Shown here piece after piece: positions 44,050 to 55,026 of a stretch of 64,000 bases of DNA (its first letter is position 1; every line of letters starts with the position of its first letter). The DNA lies in contig CAWBNB010000010.1 of NCBI GenBank assembly GCA_963789885.1, positions 248,001 to 312,000 of the forward strand, written 5' to 3'. Origin of the DNA: DATEDA01 sp963789885 (GTDB taxonomy: Bacteria; Pseudomonadota; Gammaproteobacteria; Burkholderiales; SG8-39). Made by a program: the position numbers and the translations under genes. Under the pieces are notes generated by a model that worked only from the letters and a program-made list of their open reading frames with translations, searched no databases and was not told the origin of the DNA.

Positions 44050-45261
44050 TCAGCTCGCGAGCCGGCCGTCGACGGTGATGCCGTCCGCGACGAGGCGCTC
44101 GACCTCGGCCGCGCTGTAGCCCGCCTCGCGCAGGACCTCGACCGAGTGCTGGCCGAGCTTCGGCGCAGGGTTCCAGTCGCGCCGCGCCCCGCTCGACCAC
44201 TTGTTCGGGAGCCGCATGTTGCGGATCTTCCCTTCGGTCGGGTGGTCCCTCAGCTCGAAGAACCCGGTCTCCGCGAGATGCGGATCCTCGAGCAGGCTGT
44301 CGAGCGTGTGATAGGGCATCGCCGGCACGTCGTGGCGGTCGAAGATCCCGACCCATTCCGCGGTCGTCTTCGCCTGCAGCGCGTCGGCGCGCAGCTTGAA
44401 GTACTCGCCGACGTTCGCGAAGCGCGCCTGCACGCTCGCGAACCGCGGATCGCCCTTCAGCTCCGGGCGCCCGATCGCGGCGAAGAACGCGAACGCCTGC
44501 TCGTCGGTGTTCGCGGAGATCGAGATCCACCCGTCCTTCGTCCGGATCGGCTTGCCGAGCGGGTCGAGGAGGCGCGGGTCGCCGGTCTCCCCGAGGGGCG
44601 GCTCGAAGGTCTTCAGGTACAGGTGCTCCTCGAGCACGAACTTCACCAGGTTCTCGAACATCGGGATCTCGATCGCGCAGCCTTCGCCGGTCTGCGCCCG
44701 GCGGTACAGGGCCATCGAGATCATCTGCGCGGCGATCAGGCCCGAGACCTTGTCGACCACCACCATCGGCACGTAGCGCGGCTCGCCGGTCGCGCGGTGA
44801 TGGAGCGCCGCCATGCCCCCGGAGCCCTGGAGGATCGTGTCGTAGGCCGGCTTGTCGCGGTAGCGGCCGTCCTGCCCGAAGCCGAACATCCCGCAGTAGA
44901 CGATCCTCGGGTTCACCGCGCGGACGTCGTCGTACGAAAGCTTGAGCCGCACCATCGCCGCCGGGCGGACGTTCCAGACGAGCACGTCCGCGCGCGCGAC
45001 GAGCTTGAGCAGCGCCGCGTGGCCCGCCGGCTGCTTCAGGTCGAGCACGATCGAGCGCTTGTTGCGGTTCAGGTGCAGGAACTTCGCCCCCATGCCCGGC
45101 GTCACCGACTTCCCGTTCATCACCCGGATCAGGTCGCCGGCCTTCGTCTCGACCTTGATCACTTCGGCGCCGTGGTCGGCGAGGATCTGCGTCGCGAGCG
45201 GGCCGACCACGACCGAGGTCAGGTCGAGCACGCGCACGCCCTCGAGCGGCCCACCGCTCAT
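44050..45261 (-). CDS. CaiB/BaiF-family (class III) CoA transferase
   Basis: 403 residues. Family features: LEGVRVLDLTSVVVGPLATQILADHGAEVIKVE at the N-terminus, GDLIR, LNRNKRSIVLDLKQ, and the catalytic Asp region FGQDGRYRDKPAYDTILQGSGG. Class III enzymes transfer CoA between carboxylates through an aspartyl-CoA intermediate. ATG 45261 overlaps the stop of the HTD2/MaoC gene. CaiB-type transferases paired with HTD2-type hydratases include mesaconyl-CoA C1-C4 transferase (Mct) partners of Meh; a C5 dicarboxylate role is possible but not proven. Confidence 0.92.
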   Translation of the reverse strand: MSGGPLEGVRVLDLTSVVVGPLATQILADHGAEVIKVETKAGDLIRVMNGKSVTPGMGAKFLHLNRNKRSIVLDLKQPAGHAALLKLVARADVLVWNVRPAAMVRLKLSYDDVRAVNPRIVYCGMFGFGQDGRYRDKPAYDTILQGSGGMAALHHRATGEPRYVPMVVVDKVSGLIAAQMISMALYRRAQTGEGCAIEIPMFENLVKFVLEEHLYLKTFEPPLGETGDPRLLDPLGKPIRTKDGWISISANTDEQAFAFFAAIGRPELKGDPRFASVQARFANVGEYFKLRADALQAKTTAEWVGIFDRHDVPAMPYHTLDSLLEDPHLAETGFFELRDHPTEGKIRNMRLPNKWSSGARRDWNPAPKLGQHSVEVLREAGYSAAEVERLVADGITVDGRLAS

Positions 45262-46094
45262 GCGAGCTCCAGCTCGGCGTCGATCGCGAGCTCGCCCTCC
45301 GCGTCGAGCGCCCACGCACGCGCCTTGCCGTCCGCAGTCATCCGGCCGCACAACGTCATCGGGCGATCGACGAAGAGCGCTTTCACGTTGCGCGACGATG
45401 ATGACTTGATCGCCCTTCCGCTCCGCGCGGCGACGAACTCCCAGAGCAGCAAGGTGGTAAGGCCGCCGTTGACCACGAGATCAGGATAGCCCTCCTTCTC
45501 GCGCGTGTACGCGGCGTCGTAGTGGATGCGGTGCGCGTTGAACGTGATCGCCGAGTAGCGGAACACCATCGTCGGATCCGGCGTCACCGTGCGCGTCCAG
45601 TCGGGCGCCTCATCCCGTGGCGCAGGCGACGCTTCGCGCTTCGCCGGTGCCGCGGTCGACACCTCGCGATAGACGAGATCCTGCTCCTCGACGACCGCGA
45701 GCCCGCGCGGCGACGCGATCTCGTGACGCACGGTGACGAAGCACATCGCGCCCGAACGCCCCTGCTTCGGCGTAATGCTCTGGATGCGGGATACGCGCGT
45801 CACCTCGTCGCCGATACGGAGCGGCGTTTCGAACCACACGCGTCGCCCGGCGAACATCCGGCGCGGCAGCGGGACGGGCGGAAGGAACTGTCCCTTGGCG
45901 GGATGGCCGTCGGGGCCGAGCGTCGACTGGCGCGCCTCGGCGCCGAACAGGACGACATACCAGCCGCCCGGGATCGCCTGCCCGCGCCGGTAATCGTCGG
46001 GCGGCAGGTCGAGCAGTGCAGCGAGACGGCGCACGGCGGGCAGCGTGACCTCGTCGCGCGCCTCTTCCTGCCTGCCGATCCAGTCTTCCAGCAT
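45258..46094 (-). CDS. MaoC/HTD2-like dehydratase (mesaconyl-C4-CoA hydratase type)
   Basis: 278 residues from ATG 46094 (GTG 46106 adds four). The N-terminal half resembles a degenerate MaoC domain (LPPVPLPRRMFAGRRVWFETPLRIGDEVTRVSRI) and the C-terminal half keeps the hydratase motif YSAITFNAHRIHYDAAYTR, with the active Asn/His region. HTD2-like proteins include mitochondrial 3-hydroxyacyl-thioester dehydratase 2 and bacterial mesaconyl-C4-CoA hydratase. It would add or remove water on an enoyl-CoA. Its ribosome site (GGTGGAG) lies in the right arm of a hairpin. Overlaps the CaiB gene by 4 bp. Confidence 0.86.
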   Translation of the reverse strand: MLEDWIGRQEEARDEVTLPAVRRLAALLDLPPDDYRRGQAIPGGWYVVLFGAEARQSTLGPDGHPAKGQFLPPVPLPRRMFAGRRVWFETPLRIGDEVTRVSRIQSITPKQGRSGAMCFVTVRHEIASPRGLAVVEEQDLVYREVSTAAPAKREASPAPRDEAPDWTRTVTPDPTMVFRYSAITFNAHRIHYDAAYTREKEGYPDLVVNGGLTTLLLWEFVAARSGRAIKSSSSRNVKALFVDRPMTLCGRMTADGKARAWALDAEGELAIDAELELA

Positions 46095-46102
46095 CGCGTT
46101 CT

Positions 46103-46131
46103 CCACCCGAGGCGAACTTTGCCACGGGTGG
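46103..46131 (-). promoter_or_regulatory. Stem-loop covering the ribosome site of the HTD2/MaoC gene
   Basis: CCACCCG (46103-46109) pairs with CGGGTGG (46125-46131), and an inner GGC (46111-46113) pairs with GCC (46121-46123) around a 7-base loop, with one A-A mismatch. On the minus-strand mRNA the arm nearest the gene is CGGGTGG directly before AGAACGCGATG. It could hide the ribosome site, or end transcription after acnA. Function is inferred. Confidence 0.4.
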
Positions 46132-46152
46132 GCCGCGAGTAAAACAGCAGGG

Positions 46153-48808
<2,656 letters not shown>

Positions 48809-48819
<11 letters not shown>

Positions 48820-49595
48820 CGGCCGCCTCCTTCGTCGCGGGGCCCGCCGCAGGGGCGAGGTCGATCACCGTCGTCAGCTCGAGATCCTCGGCAAACCAGG
48901 CCGAGATCGCTGCATTGCGCTCGCCGATGTACGCCGGCTTCCCCGCGACATCGAGACGCATGCTCAGGTCGTGCCCGGGAATGAGGATCGTGCCAGGCCC
49001 CTCCCGCCAGACCGACCAGATCGACCGGAGCGTCGCCTTGCTGGCGGCGAAATCCTCGCTCGAGTCGACGTTGCCCGAGAGCAGCTCGGCGCGGTTCTTG
49101 GCGGCATCGCCGGTGAAAAGGAGCGGAGACGTCGTTGCCGGTCAGGTAGAAGAGGAGATGCCCCGGCGTGTGCCCCGGCGAGGCAAGGGCCTTCAGTCCG
49201 GGCAGGAACTCGTCGCCGTATCCGATGCGACGAACGCGGCTGGAGGCCGCAAGCTCGCGCACATAGAGCTCGGGGAGCGGGTTGAAGCCGGGCGGCTGGC
49301 GCGCCGCCCATGCGAGCTCCTCCGCGCCGATCCACACCGTCGCGTTGGGGAAGAGCGTGAAGTTCACCGAGTGGTCGTAGTGCGCGTGGGTGAGCACGAC
49401 GTCGGTGACCCCGGCCGGCTCGACGCTCCGCGCCCGCAGCTGCTTCGCCAGCTCCTTGCGTACGCCGAACGCGCCTACGTCCACGAGGATGGTGCGTCCC
49501 GGCGCACGAAGCAGCGTGACCGTGCTCCAGCCGAGGCCGCCGTGACACACCGCGCGGCCGGGAAAACCCTGGATGAGTACGTCGACCTGGTACAT
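48809..49595 (-). pseudogene. Metallo-beta-lactamase-fold hydrolase, one apparent frameshift
   Basis: About 261 residues when the shift is corrected. The zinc motif THAHYDHSVNF (HxHxDH) is near residues 69-79, followed by SPGHTPGHLLFYL. At about 49126, after TGNDV, an extra base breaks the frame; in the other frame the natural sequence LLFTGDAAKNRAELLSG, WREGPGTILIPGHDLSM and ERNAAISAWF continues to the TGA at 48809. Lactonase-like members open lactones (AHL or other). The corrected stop overlaps the acnA start by 11 bp. Lies 18 bp after the TTT receptor gene. Confidence 0.85.
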
Positions 49596-49613
49596 GCTTT
49601 CCTCCTCGCCGCG

Positions 49614-50606
49614 CTAGTTTTCGAGCTTGACGTTGGCGTCGGCGATGATCTTCGCGAACTTCTTCGACTCGGCGCCGACGAACTGGCGGAACTGTTCGGG
49701 TGTGCTCGGCGCGGGCTCGCCGCCCTGCGCTTCCAGCTTCTTCACGAGCGCCGGGTCGCGCAGCGCTTGAACCACCGCGGCATTGAGCTTCTTGATCACC
49801 GCGTCGGGGGTCTTGGCGGGAGCGAACAGGCCGAACCAGTTCACCAGCTCGTAGCTCGCGAGCGGCTTGAACTCGGCGATCGCCGGCACATCGGGCAGCG
49901 ACCCGCTGCGCTTCGCGGACGTGACCGCGATCGGCCGGAGCTGGCCGCTCTTGATGAACTGCTGCGCAGCAGCGATGCTGGTGAACGTCATGGTCACCTG
50001 CTTGGCGGTCACGTCGGTGAGCTGTTGTGCCGCACCCTTGTAGGGGACGTGGGTAATATCGGTCCCGGCGAGCTTGTTGAAGAGCTCGCCGTTCAGGTGC
50101 TGGGGATTCCCCACACCGCTCGACGAGTAAGTGAGCTTTCCGGGATTTGACTTCGCGTAGGCGACGAGCTCGGCGGTGGTTTTCGCCGGCACGTCCGGGT
50201 TGACCACGAGCACGTTCGGTACCTTCACGACGAGCGAGACCGGGGCGAGGTCCTTCTCCGGGTCGTACTGCATCTGTTTCTTGTAAAGGTGCGGGTTCAC
50301 CGCGATCTCGCCGGCGGCGGAAAGCACTAGCGTATAGCCGTCGGGGGCGGCCTTGGCCGCAGCCTGTGCGCCGATCATCCCGCTCGCGCCGGGTTTGTTG
50401 TCCACGATGACGGCCTGGCCGAGGCTCTCGCGCAGCTTCTCGCCGAGCAGGCGCGCGACGATGTCGACGCCGCCGCCGGCCGTGTACGGCACGATGATGC
50501 GGATCGGTTTGGTCGGGTAATCCTGCGCAGCGACCGGCGCAGCCAGGACAGCCGCGGTCGCGGCCAGGGCCGCGGCGCGCAGGGATTTCGTGTGCAAGCG
50601 CTTCAT
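49614..50606 (-). CDS. TTT-family (Bug) periplasmic substrate-binding protein, third copy
   Basis: 330 residues from ATG 50606, with signal peptide MKRLHTKSLRAAALAATAAVLAAPVAAQ. Core blocks are YPTKPIRIIVPYTAGGGVDIVAR, VIVDNKPGASGMIGAQAAAKAAPDGYTLVL and VPYKGAAQQLTDVTAKQVTM. GGAGGAG precedes the start; an upstream ATG in frame lacks a ribosome site. No tctAB neighbours. Its place next to an aconitase and an MBL hydrolase suggests a di- or tricarboxylate ligand, in line with the TctC family, but this is inference. Confidence 0.93.
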   Translation of the reverse strand: MKRLHTKSLRAAALAATAAVLAAPVAAQDYPTKPIRIIVPYTAGGGVDIVARLLGEKLRESLGQAVIVDNKPGASGMIGAQAAAKAAPDGYTLVLSAAGEIAVNPHLYKKQMQYDPEKDLAPVSLVVKVPNVLVVNPDVPAKTTAELVAYAKSNPGKLTYSSSGVGNPQHLNGELFNKLAGTDITHVPYKGAAQQLTDVTAKQVTMTFTSIAAAQQFIKSGQLRPIAVTSAKRSGSLPDVPAIAEFKPLASYELVNWFGLFAPAKTPDAVIKKLNAAVVQALRDPALVKKLEAQGGEPAPSTPEQFRQFVGAESKKFAKIIADANVKLEN

Positions 50607-50708
50607 CTCTCTCCTCCGGTGGATCAGCGAATGCACTGCACGATACCGACGGGGTTGGACCGCCACAATTGATCATTCGCCAACCGACCCTTCGCCGGGC
50701 GCGAAGGG

Positions 50709-51623
50709 TCAGCCCACGGCAGGCCGGAAGAGGTGCTGGACCAGCTGGCGGACGGTGACGGGAAGCGCCTTCAGCTCGCGCACACAGATCCTGAGCTCGC
50801 GCGACGCCCAGTCCTCGTCGAGCGCGATGCTCCGGATCCCCATCGACTTCACGTGCGGCGCGATCGCGCCGGCAGGCAGAATGCCGATGCCGAGGTTGGC
50901 CTGGATCATGCGGCACATGCCATCGAAGCTCCGTACCTGGATGCGCAGCTTGATCGAGCCGCCCGCCTCTGCCGCAGCCCGCATCATCAGCGAATAGAGA
51001 GAACTGCCCGTGTGCGGGCCGACGAAATCGAAATCGAGTGTCTCCGCGAGCCTGACCGACTTTCGGCGGGCGAGCGGATGGCGCTTCGGGACCAGCAGCA
51101 CGAGGCGATCCGCGTGATACGGGAGCAGTTCGAGATCACCCGAGGGTGTGCTCGCGGTGATGATCCCCAGGTCGGCGCGACCTTCCGCGACCGCGCGGAC
51201 GATCACGCCACCCACCTGCTCCTCGAGATCGATCTTCACCCGTGGATGCCGGGTCATGAACGCTTCCAGCTCTTCGGGCAGGAACTGCATGATCGCGGAC
51301 GCGATGGCGTGCATCCGGATATGTCCCTGGATGCCCTGTGCATGCTCGCTCAGCTCGCCCTGCATGCGGTGGAGCGTCTGCATGACTTGGCGCGAGTAGT
51401 GCAGGAGCGATTGGCCTGCGGGCGCAAGGGTGACGCCACGCGCGTGCCGGTAGAGCAGCGGCGAACCGACGGCGTCCTCCAGCTCGGCAATCCGCTTGCT
51501 CGCCGCGGAAAGAACGATGTGCTCGCGTTGTGCGGCCTTGGTGATGCTTAGCTCCTCCGCGACCGCCACGAACAGCTGCAGGCTGGTGAGATCGAAGCGG
51601 AGCGAGCGGTTACGACTCGGCAT
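50709..51623 (-). CDS. LysR family transcriptional regulator (with second ABC importer)
   Basis: 304 residues. The helix-turn-helix is FVAVAEELSITKAAQREHIVLSAASKRIAELE (residues 18-49), followed by an effector domain with VRAVAEGRADLGII and AILQANLGIGILP-type stretch (MIQANLGIGILPAGAI). It starts 3 bp after livF ends and runs in the same direction, so it is probably co-transcribed with the importer, unlike the usual divergent arrangement. Likely targets are that importer and the TTT receptor downstream (102 bp away). The inducer is unknown. Confidence 0.92.
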   Translation of the reverse strand: MPSRNRSLRFDLTSLQLFVAVAEELSITKAAQREHIVLSAASKRIAELEDAVGSPLLYRHARGVTLAPAGQSLLHYSRQVMQTLHRMQGELSEHAQGIQGHIRMHAIASAIMQFLPEELEAFMTRHPRVKIDLEEQVGGVIVRAVAEGRADLGIITASTPSGDLELLPYHADRLVLLVPKRHPLARRKSVRLAETLDFDFVGPHTGSSLYSLMMRAAAEAGGSIKLRIQVRSFDGMCRMIQANLGIGILPAGAIAPHVKSMGIRSIALDEDWASRELRICVRELKALPVTVRQLVQHLFRPAVG

Positions 51624-51626
51624 GGC

Positions 51627-52373
51627 TCACGCTCGTTCAACGCTCATGCGGACCTCCCCGACGGCTTCGATTTTCCCGACGCCGAGGTGCTCGTGGATGA
51701 CCGCGGGCGCGGCGAGCAGCTCCTCACGCGTACCGCGGTAGACGACCGCACCTCGGCTGAGCACGAAGAATACGTCGCCGATGCCGAGGGCGAGGGCGAA
51801 GTTCTGCTCGACGAGCAGGATCGCCGCGCCGCGCTCCCGGGTCTTGAGGATGCCGGCGCGGATCGTCTCGACGATGAGCGGCGAGAGCCCCTCGGTCGGC
51901 TCGTCGAGGAGGATGAGGTCGGGCTGGCTGGCGAGCGCGCGCGCCATCGCCAGCATCTGCTGCTGCCCGCCGCTCAGGCTGCCGGCGCGCTGCCCGGCGC
52001 GCGTCACGAGGTCGGGGAAGAAAGCGAGCGCCTCCGCGATGCGGGCCGGACTGGAGCGCGGCGTCGCCTGGCCCGCGACGCGGATGTTCTCTTCGACCGA
52101 GAGCGATGCGAACACGCGCCGGTCCTCGGGCACCCATGCCAGACCGCGCGTCGCGATGACGTGCGGCGGCCGGCCGTCGATCCGCTCGCCCTTGAATGCG
52201 ATCGTGCCCGCGCTCGGCGGCACCACGCCCATGATCGCCTTGAGGGTGGTGCTCTTGCCAACGCCGTTGCGTCCGACGAGGCAGGCGATCTGCCCGGCCT
52301 CCACGGTCAGGCTCACGCCGTGCAGGACGTGTGCCGAGCCGTAGTGGGCGTGCACCGCGTCGAGGGTCAGCAT
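51627..52373 (-). CDS. livF: ABC transporter ATP-binding protein LivF (second cluster)
   Basis: 248 residues from ATG 52373. Walker A GRNGVGKST (residues 34-42), signature LSGGQQQMLAMARAL, Walker B LILLDEPTEGL and LLVEQN are present. The start lies within the last bases of livG (7-bp overlap). Energises the LivHM permease of the second cluster. No ribosome site of note beyond coupling. Confidence 0.93.
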   Translation of the reverse strand: MLTLDAVHAHYGSAHVLHGVSLTVEAGQIACLVGRNGVGKSTTLKAIMGVVPPSAGTIAFKGERIDGRPPHVIATRGLAWVPEDRRVFASLSVEENIRVAGQATPRSSPARIAEALAFFPDLVTRAGQRAGSLSGGQQQMLAMARALASQPDLILLDEPTEGLSPLIVETIRAGILKTRERGAAILLVEQNFALALGIGDVFFVLSRGAVVYRGTREELLAAPAVIHEHLGVGKIEAVGEVRMSVERA

Positions 52374-53128
52374 GACGCGCTTCCCGCCACGGCACCGAGA
52401 TAAGCCTCCTGGACGCGCGCGTCGCGGCTGATCGCCGACGGCGGGCCGCTCGCGATGACGCTGCCCTGCGTCATCACGGTGACGACGTCCGAGATGCCGA
52501 GCACGATCTCCATGTCGTGCTCGACGAGGAGCACGCTCGCGCGCGCCGAGAGGCTGCGGATCAGCGCCGCGATGCGCTCGGTTTCGCCGCTCGACATCCC
52601 GGCGGTCGGCTCGTCGAGCAGGATCACCGTGGGCCGGAGCGCGAGCGCGATGGCGATCTCGAGGACGCGCTTCTCCCCGTGCGCGAGATGCTCGGCGCTC
52701 GATTCGGCGCGGTCGGCGAGGCCGAGCGTCGTGAGGACCTCCAGCGCCTGCGCCTGCGCGGTGGCGACGCTCCGCGCCGGCCGCCACATCTCGAGGTTCC
52801 TGCCCTCCCGCGAGCGCGCGGCGAGGGCCACGTTCTCGAGCACGGTCAGCTCGCCGAACACCCGCGTGATCTGGAAGGTGCGCGCCATGCCGGCCGAAAC
52901 CAGGCGATGCGGCGCCCAGCCGGTGACGTCGCGGCCGTCCAGCAGCACCTGCCCCGCGTCGGGCTTGAGGAAACCGGAGACGCAGTTGAACGCGGTCGTC
53001 TTGCCCGCGCCGTTCGGGCCGATCAGCGAGTGGACGTGGCCGGGCGCGAGCTCGAGGCTCACGGCCTCGACGGCGCGGAACGCCCCGAACGACCTGGACA
53101 GGCCGCGGATTACGAGCGCGCCCGCCAC
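52367..53128 (-). CDS. livG: ABC transporter ATP-binding protein LivG (second cluster)
   Basis: 253 residues from GTG 53128, starting VAGALVIRGLSRSFGAFRAVEAV. Walker A GPNGAGKTTAFN, the MARTFQITRVFGELTVLENVALA block, signature LAHGEKRVLEIAIAL and Walker B VILLDEPTAGMSS are seen; switch His in LLVEHDM. The start lies 19 bp inside the livM end; a longer open frame reads through livM and is not credible. A normal partner of LivF in the same importer. Confidence 0.92.
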   Translation of the reverse strand: MAGALVIRGLSRSFGAFRAVEAVSLELAPGHVHSLIGPNGAGKTTAFNCVSGFLKPDAGQVLLDGRDVTGWAPHRLVSAGMARTFQITRVFGELTVLENVALAARSREGRNLEMWRPARSVATAQAQALEVLTTLGLADRAESSAEHLAHGEKRVLEIAIALALRPTVILLDEPTAGMSSGETERIAALIRSLSARASVLLVEHDMEIVLGISDVVTVMTQGSVIASGPPSAISRDARVQEAYLGAVAGSASC

Positions 53129-54069
53129 AGAAAGCTCCGGATGCGGTTGACGGCGCCGACGAGCCCGGTCGGGAAGAGGAGCACCACGACCACGAACACC
53201 AGGCCGAACACGAACTGCCAGGCCTTGAAGCGGGTGGTGAACTCGTCGCGGACGAAGACGAAGACGGTCGAGCCGATCACCGGCCCGAGCAGCGTGCCGA
53301 TGCCGCCGAAGATCGTCATGATCAGCACGTTCCCCGATTCGGTCCAGTGCAGCGACATCGGCGTCGTGCCGGCCTTGAGGAACACCATCAGCGTGCCCGC
53401 GAGCCCGGCGACCGCCCACGACAGGACGAACGCGAGCCACTTGTGGCGATAGACGTCGATGCCGATCGAGGCGGCCCGTTCCTCGTTCGTGCGGATCGCC
53501 TGGAGCGTGCGGCCGAACGGTGAATCCACCAGCCGGACGAGCCACAGATACACCGCGACGAGGCACAGGACCGTGAGCAGGTAGAACGCGTTCCCCGAGC
53601 CGAGCGTGATGCCGGCGACCTTGGGCAGCGGCACGCCGACCATCCCGTCCATGCCGTTGGTGACCGAGCGCCAGGTGACCGCGATCGTGAACAGCACCTG
53701 CGCGATGCAGAGCGAAATGACCGCGAAGGCGATCCCCGATACCCGCGCGACGACGAAGCCGAATCCGAGCGCGACCGGCACGACCACCGCTTCGGCGACC
53801 AGTAGCGCGGCGAAGAAGTCGCCGGTGACCTCGCGCGCGAAGTAGCCGGCGGCATAGGCGGCGAGGCCGAAGGCCGCCGCATGGCCGAACGAAACGAGGC
53901 CGGTGTATCCGACCAGCAGATCCAGGCTCATCGCCCAGATCGCGAAGATCAGGCTCTCGGTCAGGAGCGTGATGGTGAACGGCGAAGCGCCGACGAACGG
54001 GAGGATCACCAGCACGCCCGCGCCGACGAGCGGCAGAGCCAGGCCGCGCAATCCCGCGGGCTTCCGCAC
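53110..54069 (-). CDS. livM: ABC transporter permease LivM (second cluster)
   Basis: 319 residues, about eight to ten membrane segments, GTG start at 54069. SLDLLVGYTGLVSFGHAAAFGLAAYAAG (residues 49-76) and SPFGRTLQAIRTNEERAASIGID are the LivM signatures; the end is LLFPTGLVGAVNRIRSF. Lies 5 bp after livH. It transports the ligand bound by the receptor at 55027-56232, together with LivH. Confidence 0.93.
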   Translation of the reverse strand: MRKPAGLRGLALPLVGAGVLVILPFVGASPFTITLLTESLIFAIWAMSLDLLVGYTGLVSFGHAAAFGLAAYAAGYFAREVTGDFFAALLVAEAVVVPVALGFGFVVARVSGIAFAVISLCIAQVLFTIAVTWRSVTNGMDGMVGVPLPKVAGITLGSGNAFYLLTVLCLVAVYLWLVRLVDSPFGRTLQAIRTNEERAASIGIDVYRHKWLAFVLSWAVAGLAGTLMVFLKAGTTPMSLHWTESGNVLIMTIFGGIGTLLGPVIGSTVFVFVRDEFTTRFKAWQFVFGLVFVVVVLLFPTGLVGAVNRIRSFLWRARS

Positions 54070-54074
54070 GGGGC

Positions 54075-54950
54075 TCAGGCCACCCGCCCGCGTCCGAACA
54101 GTCCCGTCGGCCGGAAGACGAGCGCGATCGCGACGACCACGAACAGGATCGCGATCGACCAGTCGGCCACGTAACCGCCCCCGATCGATTTCGTGAGCGC
54201 CACGAAGAACGCGCCGATGGCCGATCCGGGCAGGTTGCCCAGGCCGCCGAGGATCACCGCGAGGAAGGAATCGAGGAGGATGCCCGAGCCCATCTCCGGG
54301 TGAACCGCGAAGATCGGCGCGCCGAGCGCCCCGGCAAGCGCGGCGAGCCCCGCGGCGGCTCCGAACACCAGCGTAAGAAGCCGCGTCGTGTTCACCCCGA
54401 GCGCTTCGGCCATGCCCGGATCGTCGGTCACCGCGCGGATCCGCAGGCCGATCGGCGTGAACTGGACGAACGCGAACACCGCGCCCGACACCGCGAGCGA
54501 GAGGCCGGCGGCGGCCAGCCGGTAGATCGGGAACTCGTTGCCGAAGATCACCACGGTGCCGGCGAAGAGGCGCGGCACCTCGACCAGGGTCGTGGCGGTG
54601 CCGAAGACGTACTCGAGCGCGCCGATCACCATGAACGACACCCCGAAGGTGACGAGGAGCGTGTAGATCTCCGGCCGGCTGCGGATGGGCTGGATCGTGA
54701 CCCGCTCGATCGCGATCGCGATCGGCACGACGAGGAGCGGCGCCACGGCGAGCGCCGGCCAGAATCCCAGCCCGAGCCGCTGCATCACCGCGACGAGGCC
54801 GTAGCCGCCGAGCGCATAGAGCGCGCCGTGGGCGAAGTTCACCACGCGGCCGAGCCCGAACACGAGGCTGAGGCCGAGACTCGTCAGCAACAGAAAGGCG
54901 CCGTAGACGGCGCCGTTCACGGTGTTCGCGAAGAGGAAACTGAGATCCAT
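54075..54950 (-). CDS. livH: ABC transporter permease LivH (second cluster)
   Basis: 291 residues with about eight membrane segments. Starts LFANTVNGAVYGAFLLLTSLGLSLVFGLGRVVNFAHGALYALGGY, the LivH signature, and ends ILFVVVAIALVFRPTGLFG. ATG 54950 lies 76 bp after the receptor gene stop; a strong perfect hairpin is in that gap. Forms the channel with LivM. Confidence 0.93.
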   Translation of the reverse strand: MDLSFLFANTVNGAVYGAFLLLTSLGLSLVFGLGRVVNFAHGALYALGGYGLVAVMQRLGLGFWPALAVAPLLVVPIAIAIERVTIQPIRSRPEIYTLLVTFGVSFMVIGALEYVFGTATTLVEVPRLFAGTVVIFGNEFPIYRLAAAGLSLAVSGAVFAFVQFTPIGLRIRAVTDDPGMAEALGVNTTRLLTLVFGAAAGLAALAGALGAPIFAVHPEMGSGILLDSFLAVILGGLGNLPGSAIGAFFVALTKSIGGGYVADWSIAILFVVVAIALVFRPTGLFGRGRVA

Positions 54951-54965
54951 GCCCGGTCGCGGCCG

Positions 54966-55002
54966 CTCGCGGCCGGGCGCGCGCCGCGCGCCCGGCCGCG
55001 AG
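54966..55002. repeat. Perfect 18-bp inverted repeat between receptor and livH genes
   Basis: Arms CTCGCGGCCGGGCGCGCG (54966-54983) and its exact complement (54985-55002) around a single C. As RNA it makes a very stable stem. No T-run follows in the operon direction. Stable hairpins right after an ABC receptor gene often protect the upstream mRNA, giving more receptor than permease; that role is inferred here. Confidence 0.55.
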
Positions 55003-55026
55003 TCAGGTCCGAGTCACTTCACCGAA

